Source of the DNA: Dillenia suffruticosa
Taxonomy: Eukaryota > Streptophyta > Magnoliopsida > Dilleniales > Dilleniaceae
Reading direction: 5' to 3'
NCBI GenBank assembly: GCA_033439265.1
Contig: JAVTVX010000005.1
Coordinates: 3,668,001-3,732,000 of the forward strand
DNA length: 64,000 bases
This document shows, piece after piece, positions 52,292-64,000 of the stretch; the stretch's first letter is position 1; the number at the start of each line of letters is the position of its first letter. The position numbers and the translations under genes were made by a program. The notes beneath the pieces were generated by a model. That model was not told the DNA's origin and searched no databases. It worked only from the letters and a program-made list of their open reading frames with translations.

Positions 52292-54730
52292 TTATTTGCC
52301 CATGAACAATGTTACGGTTACCTCATTAGGTGTCATGAGCACTTCACCTGTTGTTGAGAAATCAGAGACACACCCTCCGTGAAAAAACCAGGTTGCCTAG
52401 CTTGGCAAGGGATTGTCAGTTTCCAACATGGAGAGCACAGCGAAAATTGCAGGCCTGGGATTGCATTGGACACACAAGAGATCTACATGGATACATCTTA
52501 AAACTTCTATGGTGGAAATTATATCACCCATCTTGCATGCACCAACTTCAATGCCTTCCCTTCTTTGAAAAGACTCTATGCCTCAAACAGGAATTGATTA
52601 GGAAGTGTCAAGCACAAAAGAGTGTTAAAAAGCCCAGAGTGCATCCACAATCAATTTACATGAGAGCTTATGCTGAAAGCCTAGCACAATGGTTCATTTT
52701 TATCCTTAAATAGAAAACTCAAAAGGCTTGTTTCTTCTAGATTCAACGAGTGCTAAACAACCAATTGCTCCAAAAACTTAAGTTTATTATTTTAAGTTTT
52801 TTATTTTTATTTTATAACTTTACCCCTCAAGTGCAGGTGATGAAAATTTATAAAAGGGTCCAAAACAAATGAAACATCAAATGGAATTGATGAAGAGGCC
52901 TGCTAGGCCTTGAACTCAATACATCCTGTTTAAAAACGAAGCTGATTGAGTAAAATATTTCAGTATTTTTATATCTTAACAGTCACAAGATAACTTTCAT
53001 TCAATCCAATGCAAATGGAAGCATATGACTTACATGTACCAGAAGGCCGAGGTCATGATCCGGATGAATAAACCCCCTATTCCTGTGGCCATTTATGATC
53101 TCCAACAATAGGACACCGAAGCTGAAGACATCTGAATTAATGGAGAAGAGACCGTCTATTGCATATCTGGTGGCATATACCCACTACAAGTGAAGAACAA
53201 GTGTTCATAAATGTCAGCAAAGAACAGAGGAAAACACTGGAAAATACACTAACATAATACTTCCATGTCTCCACAAGCCTTCTTGTTTTCTTTTCCATCT
53301 GGTCTCCTTGAAAAGTTTTAGCCATGCCAAAATCAGATAGTTTGGGGTTCAAGTCCATGTCTAATGGAATGTTACTAGCCTTCAGATCCCTGTGGACAAT
53401 TCTAAGCCTTGAATCTCAATGAATATAAAGAAGCCCTTGAGCAATGCCCAAAATAATGTCAAATCTCTTTTCCCATTGTAGCAAACTGGCTCCATTTATA
53501 TCTGTAAAGGTAATTCAGTGTCAATTTGCGATCTTTTTTTTTTGGTCTCCTGGATTTGGCTAACCGCCGAATATCCGGAACTTTGTTCAGACTAATCTCG
53601 GCCGAGCTGCTGTCGGGTCCTAATCGGGAGAGAGCTCTCCCAACGTCGTTTTTGTCACTACCAAGACTCGAACCCCGGTTCTTGATGTGGGGTGCTAGTG
53701 CCCCTTTCCACTAGACCAACGAAGCGTTGGTGTCAATTTGCGATCTTGACAGCAAGGATAGCGATCTCATTGTGCAAACTACAACAATGATTTCTCAAGT
53801 GTTTCGATACAAGAAATTTAGCCCAAAAAAAGGAATATTAAGGTGAAAAGGCGAATCAAATATATAGGAGTCTAAGCTTCCCTTCGCGAGATACTCATAA
53901 ATCAGAATCCTTTCTTCACTTTGAATGCGACAACCCAAGATACCTGTGTTGAAGCTTAGAAATCAGAATAATCTCATTCTCACACTCATTAAGGCCCTGC
54001 CTTGAGAACTCAGAGAGCCTTCTTACTGCTATTTCTTGTCCTGTAGAGTTGAGCCTACAAATATGGTTGGTCAGAAAGCTGGTGCAAAAATTACATTACA
54101 AACAACATCTGGTTACACTGCAGATTCTTCCTCTTTCTACTAGTCATCAAGGTTCATCCAAATTACACCTTCACCTCAACTTTTACTCTGCTAGCAATTC
54201 ATAGGTTTCTTCGATAGAGGTTTAGAAGTTAATTAAATTGCAGAAAAGACCACAATCACAAAAAGAAAGTTACTAAAATATGGAAACAATACTTTTGATT
54301 CAAAAGGCATGAGACTGCAAGACGTCAGCACAGGCTAGGCTTTTTTTTGGGGGCGGGGGTGGGGATCTCTTGGTTGAAGGGAATTCGGGTACCGTTAGAC
54401 CAATATGCCAGGTAACATGGAGAAAGGTTTCATGACAAAAGAGCATGTCCTCCTACAATAACAAATGCGAGACCCATGCCTTGAATTGTTATCCTTTTGT
54501 CATTCTGCTACTGTTTATCCTTTTATCAGTTTTTATTAAATATGCCAAAGTCTTATTCATTTGAAGACAAAGGTACTAAAAGTTATTGCAGTAGTCATAA
54601 AGTAATATAAAAATGTGAAGAAATCAATAATTAAATTATTGTAGCTTCTACAGGTTTTACCTTGTATACAGGACCAAACCCTCCTTGGCCAACTTTCATT
54701 ATTGCAAAATGAGTAGCTGAGGGTTGCAGA
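52292..54730 (-). pseudogene. GsSRK kinase-domain relic C, duplicate of SRK-4
   Basis: Five kinase exons survive in order but damaged: exon 7-like 52292-52584 with deletions and frameshifts; exon 6-like 53035-53185 with a lost base; exon 5-like about 53265-53501, retaining [20 protein letters not shown] and [10 protein letters not shown] but with a stop in the HRDS context (H*DSR); exon 4-like 53865-54056 missing the NLVRLL region; and the end of exon 3 ([13 protein letters not shown], 54657-54700). Exons 1-2 are gone. Its 3' flank matches that of SRK-4. A SINE sits in the exon 4-exon 5 intron. It cannot make a receptor. Confidence 0.85.
53536..53729 (-). mobile_element. tRNA-derived SINE with 18-bp target duplication
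   Basis: Flanked by exact copies of GTGTCAATTTGCGATCTT at 53518-53535 and 53730-53747. On the minus strand the body begins CCAACGCTTCGTTGGTCTAG with an A-box-like TGGTCTAGTGG. A B-box GGTTCGAGTC follows about 40 bases on, and the element ends in a short A-run (the T-run at about 53534-53542 on the plus strand). Length about 194 bp. It is transcribed by RNA polymerase III and mobilised by LINE proteins in known SINE families. It lies in an intron of relic C. Confidence 0.88.
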
Positions 54731-55862
54731 ATTTATAGGACAGAAGCACAGAGTCATTCGAAAGGACACGGTAAATACTTTAACAAGATTTTTTGTTTTA
54801 GAACTTCTGGAGATATTGATATTCACCTCATTTGAAGTCCATTATGTATCTGCCATGGGAATCAATTCCAGTGAAGATATGGAAAATTCAGGTCTGTATG
54901 CTGTCAATGTCCAACCCTACAAGAGCTGGGGACAAACACAACCGATACATCTCAGCACTTCATGAAACCGACACTCACAAGGTATACTGGATTCACTGAA
55001 ATATGCAGAATTCTGTATGAAAAGAAAAACCATCTGTCATATACTTAGCATGTCATAGAATATAGCTGTCAATGATAAGTATAACGAAAGGTTCTGCTTC
55101 CCTTGCTACTGACAAAACTGTAACTCCGAAGATCAAACATAGCAACAATAACTAGGAAATGAATATTTGTAGCCAAAATAAATAAATAAAAGTCTAAGAA
55201 ATGACTGAGAATCGCATACCCAGAAATAGAAAGCAACCACCACTGCTTTCATTCAGGGAAAGCATTAGATTGACTTCTGATTCATGCAAATTGTACACGA
55301 TAGAAGAGAGCATTGCAAGTAATGCATCTTTGAATGACAATAAAGAAGACACATGATGCGAAAACTAGCCACAAAGGACAATAACCAGAAGCACGTGACA
55401 CCATTGTAATTTTGCTCATCATTTCATCATAATCATCTTCTTCTTCTTCTTATCCTCCTCCTCCTCCTTCCTCATCTGGTATTAAAAGACAAAATGGGTC
55501 AGAATACTCCCACATTTTAGTCACATTACATTGTGCCAACATTGATATGTAATATGAAATTTCTAGAGTGGATTATTTGGAAAGTCCAAAACCATGAAGG
55601 AGAAAATACTAGAACAAATTGTGGGTGGTATATTACAAGCATCGCGTTCAAAACAGTCAAAAAGCACAAAATTCAAAATCAGAATTTTATATATAAAAAA
55701 GATAAAATTGGCAAGAAAAGATTGAAATTAAGAACCTTGGGATGTTTCCTAGGGGATTACTTTTCTGAATTAACCAAAACCCCAACAACTAAATCGAGAA
55801 ATTCGATGCGATTACCACGACTTCAACACAGATATCCCTAAACAACCCTTCTTTCTCAAAGT

Positions 55863-55897
<35 letters not shown>

Positions 55898-57461
55898 GTG
55901 GGGTTTACAACGAGAAAGAGAGAGCGTTAGAGTGGAGACGAAAGAGACGTTACAAAATGGGTTCAAAATGCACGGTGAAACGTTAGAATTCGTACTCGGG
56001 ACGTGACAGTCAACGGTGACACCCAGTGAAAACGCATCGATTTAGGCTAGGCGAGGCGACTCCGAACAATGATGAAGACTTAAAATGTTTTAAAATTGAA
56101 TTTTAAAAATATTTTAACGGATTCATGTAATTAAAAAATATTATAACTGCTATAAAAATATTTTAATTAATTCTTATATTTAAAAATATTATGATTATGG
56201 ATATGTTATATAGAATTTTAATTTTAATTTTTCTTTCATTTAATTGATACAAACAACTTTCATGGGTGAATGCGTGCCAAGTTCACTTCATAAATTTTCT
56301 TTCGGAAAATACATATATCAATTTTAACAAAAAAAAAAAACAAATTTAATAAATAAGCTCTTTTTTGTTGAAAAAATATGTATTAATCATTTTCTAACAA
56401 GAAGAGCAATTCAGCATAATTCTCTTAGTTAAAACAAAGAAAATTAGGTGACTCTAATGGATGACAAATCGAAAAAGCCTGCATACAAATTCATTTTTCA
56501 TGAACAAAGTAATGCCCACGAAAATATAAATACGACGCTATAATGGGCAATCCTCGGTGTTAGTATAAAATAATTTAGTAAGTATAATCTCTTTCCTTTA
56601 ATCTCATAATCAAAATTAAAATCTCATATAATAAGAAAAAAAAATACATAACACTTAGAAGTTCCCTCCTATGCAGGGAAATTTACCATTCGACTGTGGG
56701 TTTTAACCACTGCTTGAAGATTGAAATGAAAGAAGGAAAATAAAACCTCTGGCTTTTACTCAAATTTTAAGGAACATTTGGTATTGCAATGAGATGGCAT
56801 GACTAAAGGTAAAACTCTAATTCAAGTTAAGATTAAAGATAAAATAGTAAGGTTGTGTGATTTTTTTTGGATCTTCTGTTTTTGGGTTTGTCCCTTCTTT
56901 CATAGATCTCCAACAGTTCTCTTTCCATTTCTTTAACATATCAAACTCTTCTAGTCACCTTTCAATACACATCATTTTTTCAAGAAGCCCGGAGATGGAT
57001 ATTTCTTCGAATCTTCAAAGGTTGTGTGCGTATCAGTCATTTCTTTATTTGTCATTAATGACTCGACTTCTTAAAGAGAATATTTTATATGTTGATCGAC
57101 CCTAAATTTTCTGATCTTATAAAAAAGCCACATCACCTATCATGAATCGACACATCAGCACATCGCCTTGATTTTTGTTTTTTGTGTCAACTGTTAGTTA
57201 TTTCTAAAGATAAATATGGTGCCCTATTCTCAAAATTGAGTTTAGCGTCGCATAAACAGAGTATTCCATTTGATGCCCCGACACTCTTTAAGATGGCTCA
57301 TGGCAAAATTTAAAACCAGTTAAGCACCACCTCCCCCCCCCCCCCCCCCCCGCACCCACCCCCCCCAAAGCCCTCCACTGTTTTCCCGTGGGTGGTCATC
57401 GTTGTGCTCTTGGACCTTCGTCTATCTTTTCTCGGGGTTTGCCCATTGTGGCGGCTTTCGC
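54731..57461. other. Intergenic region upstream of relic C
   Basis: No gene seen. Features: a CTT/CTC-rich stretch at 55435-55475, a (GA)n tract near 55865-55895, and AT-rich sequence with long A/T runs from 56.1 to 56.7 kb. A run of about 19 cytosines lies at about 57333-57351. The segment 55390-55500 resembles 59505-59600. Confidence 0.45.
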
Positions 57462-57469
57462 GCTATGCC

Positions 57470-57823
57470 TAGGGATGAGCATCAACCGTCTCATACCCGC
57501 AAAACATTTCCATCATGTTCGAGCAGGACGGGTTATGGACGTCATTTTCTTTGGACAGGACGGCGAATATAAATAATTTAAAATATATATATATATATAT
57601 ATCTCGTATCATTTATATAAATAATTAAAAATAATTTAATAAGTAAATAAATAAATATAAGATTATATTATCTACATGGGTGGATATAGAGGTTAAGATT
57701 ATAAATAAATGTGGAAAAAACCCATCCTGCCTCTGTGGGACGGTTTTATGGATTGGAATTTTTCTTAGACGGGATGGAAATGGGACAAGAAAATAAAAAA
57801 AAAACCCACTTTACTCAACCCTA
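57470..57823. mobile_element. 354-bp hAT (Ac-like) MITE
   Basis: Terminal inverted repeats TAGGGATGAGC (left) and TAGGGTTGAGT (right, read on the minus strand) match the start of the Ac/hAT consensus (C/T)AGGGATGAAA. An exact 8-bp target duplication GCTATGCC lies at 57462-57469 and 57824-57831, the size expected of hAT elements. The interior is non-coding, with GACGGG-type repeats and an (AT)n tract near 57585-57602. It depends on a hAT transposase encoded elsewhere. Confidence 0.88.
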
Positions 57824-57831
57824 GCTATGCC

Positions 57832-60800
57832 TATTAGATTATGGGACTAGGTGACCTTATAAGTCCCGACCCATATCGAAAGTACATCCAAATTGAATCC
57901 AAGAAGGATAAAATGATTTTTGTTAAAAGAAAATTGATAAATTATCGATATATATCATACTTGACTATATTCAATTTAAATCTAATTAAATTTTTAAAAA
58001 TTAAATCTCTCTTGATATTTATTTTTTCATAAATAAAACTTGAATTCTTTTTGATGCTTTTTTTTTATTACACAAAAATCACTAAAATCGTAAAAATATT
58101 TATGTTCATGAAAGTTCGAATACTAGATCTAAAAAAAAATATTTAAATAAGAGTTATTTATTACTCGGATCTCCCTGTAAAGATCTCTATATCTATTTTT
58201 ATTATAAATAAAATTTAAATTTAAAATATTATTTAAAAAAACATTAGTGACTACCAAATGGATCAGTGCCGGGTAAAACGACTTCAATAATAAGGAATAG
58301 ATGCAAGGCGACAACCATCATGCTCAAATCCTGTACAAGGGCTAGGCGATGACATATTTATTCATCGTTGTCGGTGTAATTTTTTTTTTAACCCTTGAAA
58401 ATAAGATTTATTAAAAATTGCTGTTATATAAAAGGACATATCACCAATTAATAAAAACTGCATATATTTATGTAGCCACTTTTAATATAATATTTAAAAA
58501 TATATTTTTCCTAACAGGGTCTCTACTTTTAAGGTGTCCCTAATCTTGAAAAGCTAATCTGTACAAAACTAACAATTTACAATTTAAGGGCTACTATATT
58601 TTAATAGAAATAAGATGTAATCTCAAAAGAGGCCAAAGATTCAAGAAAGTAGGAGAAGGACGTATCTTTGCCCGGACACTTGACGTAATGGGTAGGTTAC
58701 TGTGTCTTTTAATCAAGGTTGTAGTTCAATTCGCGATTTGGACATAAAGTCAACTACGTTTGTCCCTACCCCCTAAAAGAGATCTCAATCAAGTCAACTC
58801 GAATTAATAAAAAAGAAACTCAAGGCACCATGTGATGAATCAAGTCAAAGGGCACAAAAAAAAAAAGAAGACAAAACTCTACCTTAACCCTTCACCTCAC
58901 TTCCTTAGACTTCATCAATTCGTATATATATATATATATTTTAAACGAGGTTAGAAGTTTTAATGATTTTTGAAATTTCCCATCGTTTACCTTGCAAAAG
59001 TAATCTAGATTCTTAAAATCAGAGATACACTATTTCAGAGGGCTTAGCAGTTCTCAATGTTCAGAACACTTTTTTCAACTAATTTTCAATTTGTTGTGAT
59101 TAGGTTACAGAGTGTGTTTGGCTAATTTTCAGATTAATATAATTATAATATTCTCCTTTTGGTCTGCCGAGTTTTGTAACTGATTCCCCCCCCCCCAATT
59201 ATCTTCGTTCTCAGATCACCTCCTCTCTCTCTCATAATAGTTTGTTAGCACAAACTATGAGCCTTTCTTTTTGCGTTCTGCGGTTAACTGCACCTGAATT
59301 GCAACTCTGAAGCTTTAAGATCACAAAAATATTGTTATTGTTATGAACTTATGTATTATTTTATAATCGTATCCTAATTATCTCTGTATCTTACTTTTTG
59401 GAAATTCGATGTGTATCGTGTGCATGTCCGTCTCCATGTTAACACTCGCGCCATGGTTCATAGACTACCAGCCTGCCTGCCTCTATGGAATTTCTGCACT
59501 TGAAGATAGAAGCACGTGACAGCATTGTTGTTTTGGGCATGCATTTCATCATCATCGTCCTCTTCTTCTTCTGCCCCTGATGCTAAAAGAAATAGGCGCC
59601 GGGAAGGGATGATTTGAATTAACTTTTAGTTTCAACATTAGAGCTACAAATAATGACAATCAGCAAACAAGCCTATAAAGAACCAAATGAAATATCAGAT
59701 CACTTGAATTAGAAACAGAGACACCTCCAAATCTTGCCCAAACAATTTTCTCCAAAACCATCAGATTCTCCCAAAAAGCAATTAAATCAGATCCATAGAA
59801 CAAGTCATAAGCCCCAACTGGATACCAGCTTTTATATATATATATATAGAGCTGTTATGCAAACCGAGTCAAGTTTGAGTCTCTCGCGGACTGCTCAATC
59901 AAAGGTTCAATTTTATTCAATTTTGATCGAACTTAAATCGAGTGTGATCAGTTTCATTATACAATTAAGTCGAATTTTAAATTTGAAAACTCGTCCAGTA
60001 ACTCGATCATATATATTATATATATCCATATATTATTATAAGAAAAATAATTAAATTAAGTAAAATATATTAATAAAATTTTATAAATTAATAAAATTGA
60101 ATTTTTGAGTTTTCAAATTGATTTTGTATTCATTAAATTAGAAATAAACCGAGTTCGACTCATATTATTACTTTTTATTGAGTTCAAGTTCAAATTCAAG
60201 TTCCATTAAAAAATTTGAATTCGAGTTCAAGTATAGGAATACTCAGGATCAACAAGTCGACTCAAATATACCCCCATATGTATAGCCTGAAAACGAGACA
60301 GCAAGAAACCCAATCCTCATTCCAAAACCCACTTCTGTACAGCTCATGGCCAGTTAATCCAAGCCTGCATGCCACAAAAGATTACTTGAAGATCTATGAG
60401 ATACAAAAGCCGAGTTTACGTCCAAAAAAATGAAAAAATAAAAAAATAAAAGACAAACAAACATCTGTAGGGTTCCATCATCTGTTTTGCACCATTATCA
60501 TCACAGTTATCCAAGTCACATTTAGCAGATACTCGACTAACACTACCAGCCTGCTTGCCTCTAAGGAGTTTCTGCATTTGACGATGTCATAGTACTTGAG
60601 ATCAAACACAGATCCTTTAACATCATTGTCTCTAGTAGCAACCGCACCTCAAACAAGTGAGAAGCAAATACTAAATGCCCGTTCCAATCATTATCCAATT
60701 CCAGGAGGATTTACACAAATTTTCCATACAAATTTATCATGAAAGGAGCTTTTTTTAGACAAAATTCTCCTCTAGCACAACATATGGCTGCGAAAAATTT

Positions 60801-60922
60801 GAATAGCGTATCTTTCTTTTCTACAAAATAGTCAAACTTGTTGACTTTAAAATAGGATTACGTATCAGTCGACGAACGAAATTTTGAACTGATGCAGAAC
60901 ACACAAACCGTAGCTGCACGAG
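57832..60922. other. Intergenic region downstream of SRK-5
   Basis: A+T-rich, no gene recognised. The segment at about 58660-58815 has tRNA-like A-box (TGACGTAATGGGTAGG) and B-box (GTAGTTCAATTC) positions on the plus strand and ends AATTAATAAAAAAG, so it may be another SINE. A C-run lies near 59187. The span 59850-60240 is rich in degenerate GAGTTCAAGTTC-type repeats. Pieces near 59463 and 60542 share CTACCAGCCTGC. Confidence 0.4.
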
Positions 60923-63900
60923 CTATCGAGCTTCCAATGCAGAAATGGTCATGCCGTTTGCGGAACAAATTTTGGGCATGCTTAGTGGCTGTTTTGCATG
61001 TGTGTGACCACTGATAGCTGCAAAAGCAGGTTGATTTGGAGAAGGAATAGAAGCATATTCATTAGAAAGCATAGAGACTACTTCAGACATATTAGGTCTA
61101 TCAGCAGCATTTTCTTGAACACAAAGAAGTGCCACATTAATGTATCTCAACAGTGCATGATTGGAACATTGATCTTCCAATACTGGATCCATCAGCTCGA
61201 GTGCCCTGTCCCCTTTCCATAATTCCCATGCCTGGGCCAAAATGAGGAGGCAAAATACAACCAACAGAAAAAATTGTCTCATATAGACATCTCGGGCAGT
61301 GAGATGGAACTAACATTGAGCAAAGAGTTGAGGATGTGGATCACTTACATGTCCAAGGAGATTGAGAGAGCTGCTACGAAAGAAACCAGTATTTCTCTTG
61401 CCACTAATAATCTCCAACAACAAGACTCCGAAGCTAAAGACGTCTGATTTTACTGAGAAGAGACCTTCCAGCGCGTACTCAGGAGGCATATAACCACTGT
61501 ATCCACAAGCAGACAAAATAGCAATATAAAATCATTTCAATGACTATCTTATGAATTGCACGAGAAGTTTATGGGTTGCTGAAACATACTAAGTTCCAGC
61601 TATTCGACCTGTGTTTCCCTCTGACTCATTGCCTCCAAGCATTCTCGCCATGCCGAAATCTGATATTTTTGGATTCATTTCACAATCCAATAAGATGTTG
61701 CTGGCCTTCAAATCTCTGTGAATGATCCGTAACCTAGAATACTGGTGGAGATAAAGAAGTCCTTGAGCAATACCATCAATGATGCGAGCACGTATTTGCC
61801 AATCTAATAGACCACGTTTACTTGGATCTGTATTAAAATTTTTCATAACATTATTCTAGTGAGAATTATTGAAGAAAAAATGTTCTGATGTGTGAGAAAG
61901 TTCATACCGAAAAGGAAGAAATCCAAGCTTTTGTTTGGCATGTACTCATAAATAAGTATTCTTTCGTCAAAGTCCAAGCAACAACCCAAGAGTCTAACAA
62001 GGTTCCGATGTTGGAGTTTGGCAATAACCATAGCTTCATTCTTTAATTCCTCTAGCCCTTGTCCAGATCTTCCAGAGAGCCTTTTTACTGCTATTTCATG
62101 CCCATTTAGAATTTTACCCTAAAATGAATATTCTTAAACAAGTAAATATAATAAAAAATGTTAACATTTAGGGACTCAATTTTATCAACTTTGTACGAGT
62201 ACCTTGTAAACAGGCCCAAAACCACCTTGTCCAAGCTTATTTTCCAGAGAAAATTTGTTTGTCGCAATAGCAATGCTGGCAAAGCTAAAAAAAGGCAATG
62301 CAGGATCCTTATTTCTATCACCTTCAACTGGATCTCCATTGACAAACTTTTTCCCTGTGCCTATGACGCTGACACCCAGATCCAGTAGCATTATATCTTG
62401 GACCTCCCTACTTTTTTGCATCCCACCTGTAATTCATATGAGATGGAACTCAGTATTCATCAGGAAAGTACAGAACTAGTGCACAAAATTTAAACTGCTT
62501 ACCATTTTGATTGACCTTTTTTCTGCATTGCTTGCTGATGCTGCAGACTACTAAAAGGAGTACAAAAGAAAGTACAGGTACAAGTACAATCACCCAGAGA
62601 AACTTTTTAGCTACAAAGTTTGAAAAGGAAATTTAACCTCATTAGGAAAAATACTATTTAATCTTATTAAAAGATTTACTCGTTACTAGAAATCTAGCTT
62701 AGAGAGTGAATATACTACCTCTGAAGCCTGAGAATTCAGATGCTGCAAGCCTGACATACATTGTCTTTCCATGACCATCTGAATCTATAAGTTGCCGCAG
62801 ACTGAGAAAACTACCTTTCCATATTGAACAGCCACCACTACCATTGTAAGCATAAGCACTACAAGAACAACTATTTAAACAAGCTTGTTTACAGTTTTCA
62901 GCACTCCAAGTTCCTAGATCTTGAGAGACTGCTGGATATAATACATGTGACAGCTTCTCGAATTTGTCTTCTTCCTGATTGGCTGTCTCACTTTCACACT
63001 GCAGATGTGTTTTCCGAACACATCCAACGGATCTACCATCTTGGCTCCAATCTTGTGCAGAGCGAGGTTCAAAACCTTTCAAGCATCCACATATGGGATC
63101 AGAATAATTACGGCAGACACCAAAGGACCCACATTGAGCATAAACATTACATTGTTCTCTTGGTTGAGACCAAAATAAATTCCACTCTTGACGACTTGTC
63201 AACCACGTCATTTGCTTTATCTGCCCTGAAACATCCATCACAAGTTTAGAGATAATAGTACTGTAGTCCATAGAGTAAGTGAAATATATCTCATAATCGT
63301 TCTCGACGTAGCTATAATTAAAGAGGTAATTCCGTCTCATTTCAGGAACCAGACTGAATATTTCTCCATTCCAAGTCCCACTTGTCCAATAAATCGTTGA
63401 TCCTTGCATGACCAAAAACTGGCTTGTCTGATTAGGATCCAGTTCTAGAGAATATGGGCCCGACCCAGGATCTGCATCGTTTTTCCATGATAACAAAGAC
63501 CAAGTTTCTCTTGTCCGTTTATTATATCCAAGCTTCATCCCCGGAAGAAATGTATCAGTTGGATGATCGAAACTCTGCCATAACACTTCTGAATCCTGCA
63601 AAATGAGATTGCCAGAATCCAACAGTGTCACACTGGTGTTTCCTTTTGACGAGACATTTGTGACCTTATAAAACAGTTGACCATCAGCAATCACAAGGTT
63701 TCCATCCCCATCAATTTTAAAAATACTAGAAGATTTAAATGGATCATCTCTGTTGGCAACCCACACCGGGCTTTGCTTCTCTTTTGGCACTTGTTTGTAC
63801 CATATTCCGACAAAGTAGGAGGATCCCGTAGAAAAGAATCCCAACTCAAAAACATCTCCAGCAGATACAATTGTATCCAAGGTCGTGAGCAACTGACCTT

Positions 63901-63988
63901 GTCGAAGCGTATCAGTAGCAGCAGAAGACAAATCCAAATGAAAGCACAAGGAAAGCAGCAGTATAGCAGCAGCAGAGGGTTTCACCAT
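60923..63988 (-). CDS. G-type lectin S-receptor-like Ser/Thr kinase, divergent subtype (SRK-5), 7 exons
   Basis: Predicted 835-aa receptor kinase. Exons on the minus strand: 62719-63988, 62503-62610, 62203-62426, 61908-62118, 61590-61827, 61349-61496, 60923-61231; 2508 nt, GT-AG throughout, stop TAG. Start [20 protein letters not shown] is a signal peptide. B-lectin ([12 protein letters not shown]), S-locus glycoprotein ([14 protein letters not shown]), EGF-like ([13 protein letters not shown]) and PAN domains follow. Membrane helix about 427-447. The juxtamembrane exon 3 is longer (224 bp) than in the other copies. Kinase: [10 protein letters not shown], Lys546, HRD Asp643, DFG Asp661, PPEYALEG; complete and probably active. 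Sequence differs from SRK-1 to SRK-4 throughout (for example [16 protein letters not shown] for [16 protein letters not shown]), so it represents another GsSRK lineage at the array's edge. Its promoter lies outside the window. Confidence 0.93.
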
Positions 63989-64000
63989 ACTGGCTCTAGC

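Noticed and set aside
53660..53729. tRNA gene
   Set aside because: The A- and B-box-like motifs belong to the SINE; a tRNA cloverleaf is not formed and target duplications flank the unit.

Overview
The window is nuclear DNA of a eudicot plant, probably a large repeat-rich genome. The evidence is the spliced GT-AG gene structure, plant-specific receptor kinase families, Ty1/copia elements primed by initiator tRNA-Met, a plant L1-type LINE with an RNase H domain, tRNA-derived SINEs and an Ac-like hAT MITE. The species cannot be named from the sequence. Nothing bacterial, viral or CRISPR-like was seen.

The backbone is a co-oriented tandem array of G-type lectin S-receptor-like serine/threonine kinase (GsSRK, SD1-type) genes, all on the minus strand. 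Five genes have complete seven-exon structures that I could assemble splice site by splice site with the frame kept open: SRK-1 (640-3907, 815 aa), SRK-2 (14044-17648, 833 aa), SRK-3 (30469-34890, 832 aa), SRK-4 (47013-51589, 819 aa) and SRK-5 (60923-63988, 835 aa). Three further copies are broken: relic A (10.74-11.96 kb), relic B (18.84-20.3 kb) and relic C (52.3-54.7 kb). Exon 1 encodes the signal peptide, B-lectin, S-locus glycoprotein, EGF-like and PAN domains. Exon 2 encodes the transmembrane helix, and exons 3-7 encode the kinase. In all five genes exon 4 is 211 bp and exon 5 is 238 bp. SRK-1 to SRK-4 and the relics are close paralogues; SRK-5 is a more distant subtype.

Mobile DNA fills the gaps. 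(i) 4831-9283 is a Ty1/copia element with a 5-bp target duplication and no reverse transcriptase core. (ii) 21683-29287 is an almost full-length LINE on the minus strand with a perfect 17-bp target duplication and an (AT)n tail; a young 1.6-kb copia-derived element (23762-25363) is nested in it. (iii) 35905-43028 is an older 7.1-kb minus-strand copia element with a GC-rich leader, inserted upstream of SRK-3. (iv) A tRNA-derived SINE (53536-53729) sits in an intron of relic C. (v) A 354-bp hAT MITE (57470-57823) has an exact 8-bp target duplication. Several more degenerate SINE-like pieces are present.

The receptors are predicted plasma-membrane proteins that sense extracellular ligands through the lectin/PAN ectodomain and signal through a cytosolic Ser/Thr kinase. 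Arrays like this usually evolve by unequal crossing-over, and the relics with shared flanks show that process here. The most notable single signals are a GC-AG intron specific to SRK-1, a tandemly repeated inverted W-box pair upstream of SRK-2, the hAT MITE, an in-frame 162-bp tandem duplication in the nested element, and long (GA)n tracts in SRK-3. I found no evidence for a wholly new biological system.
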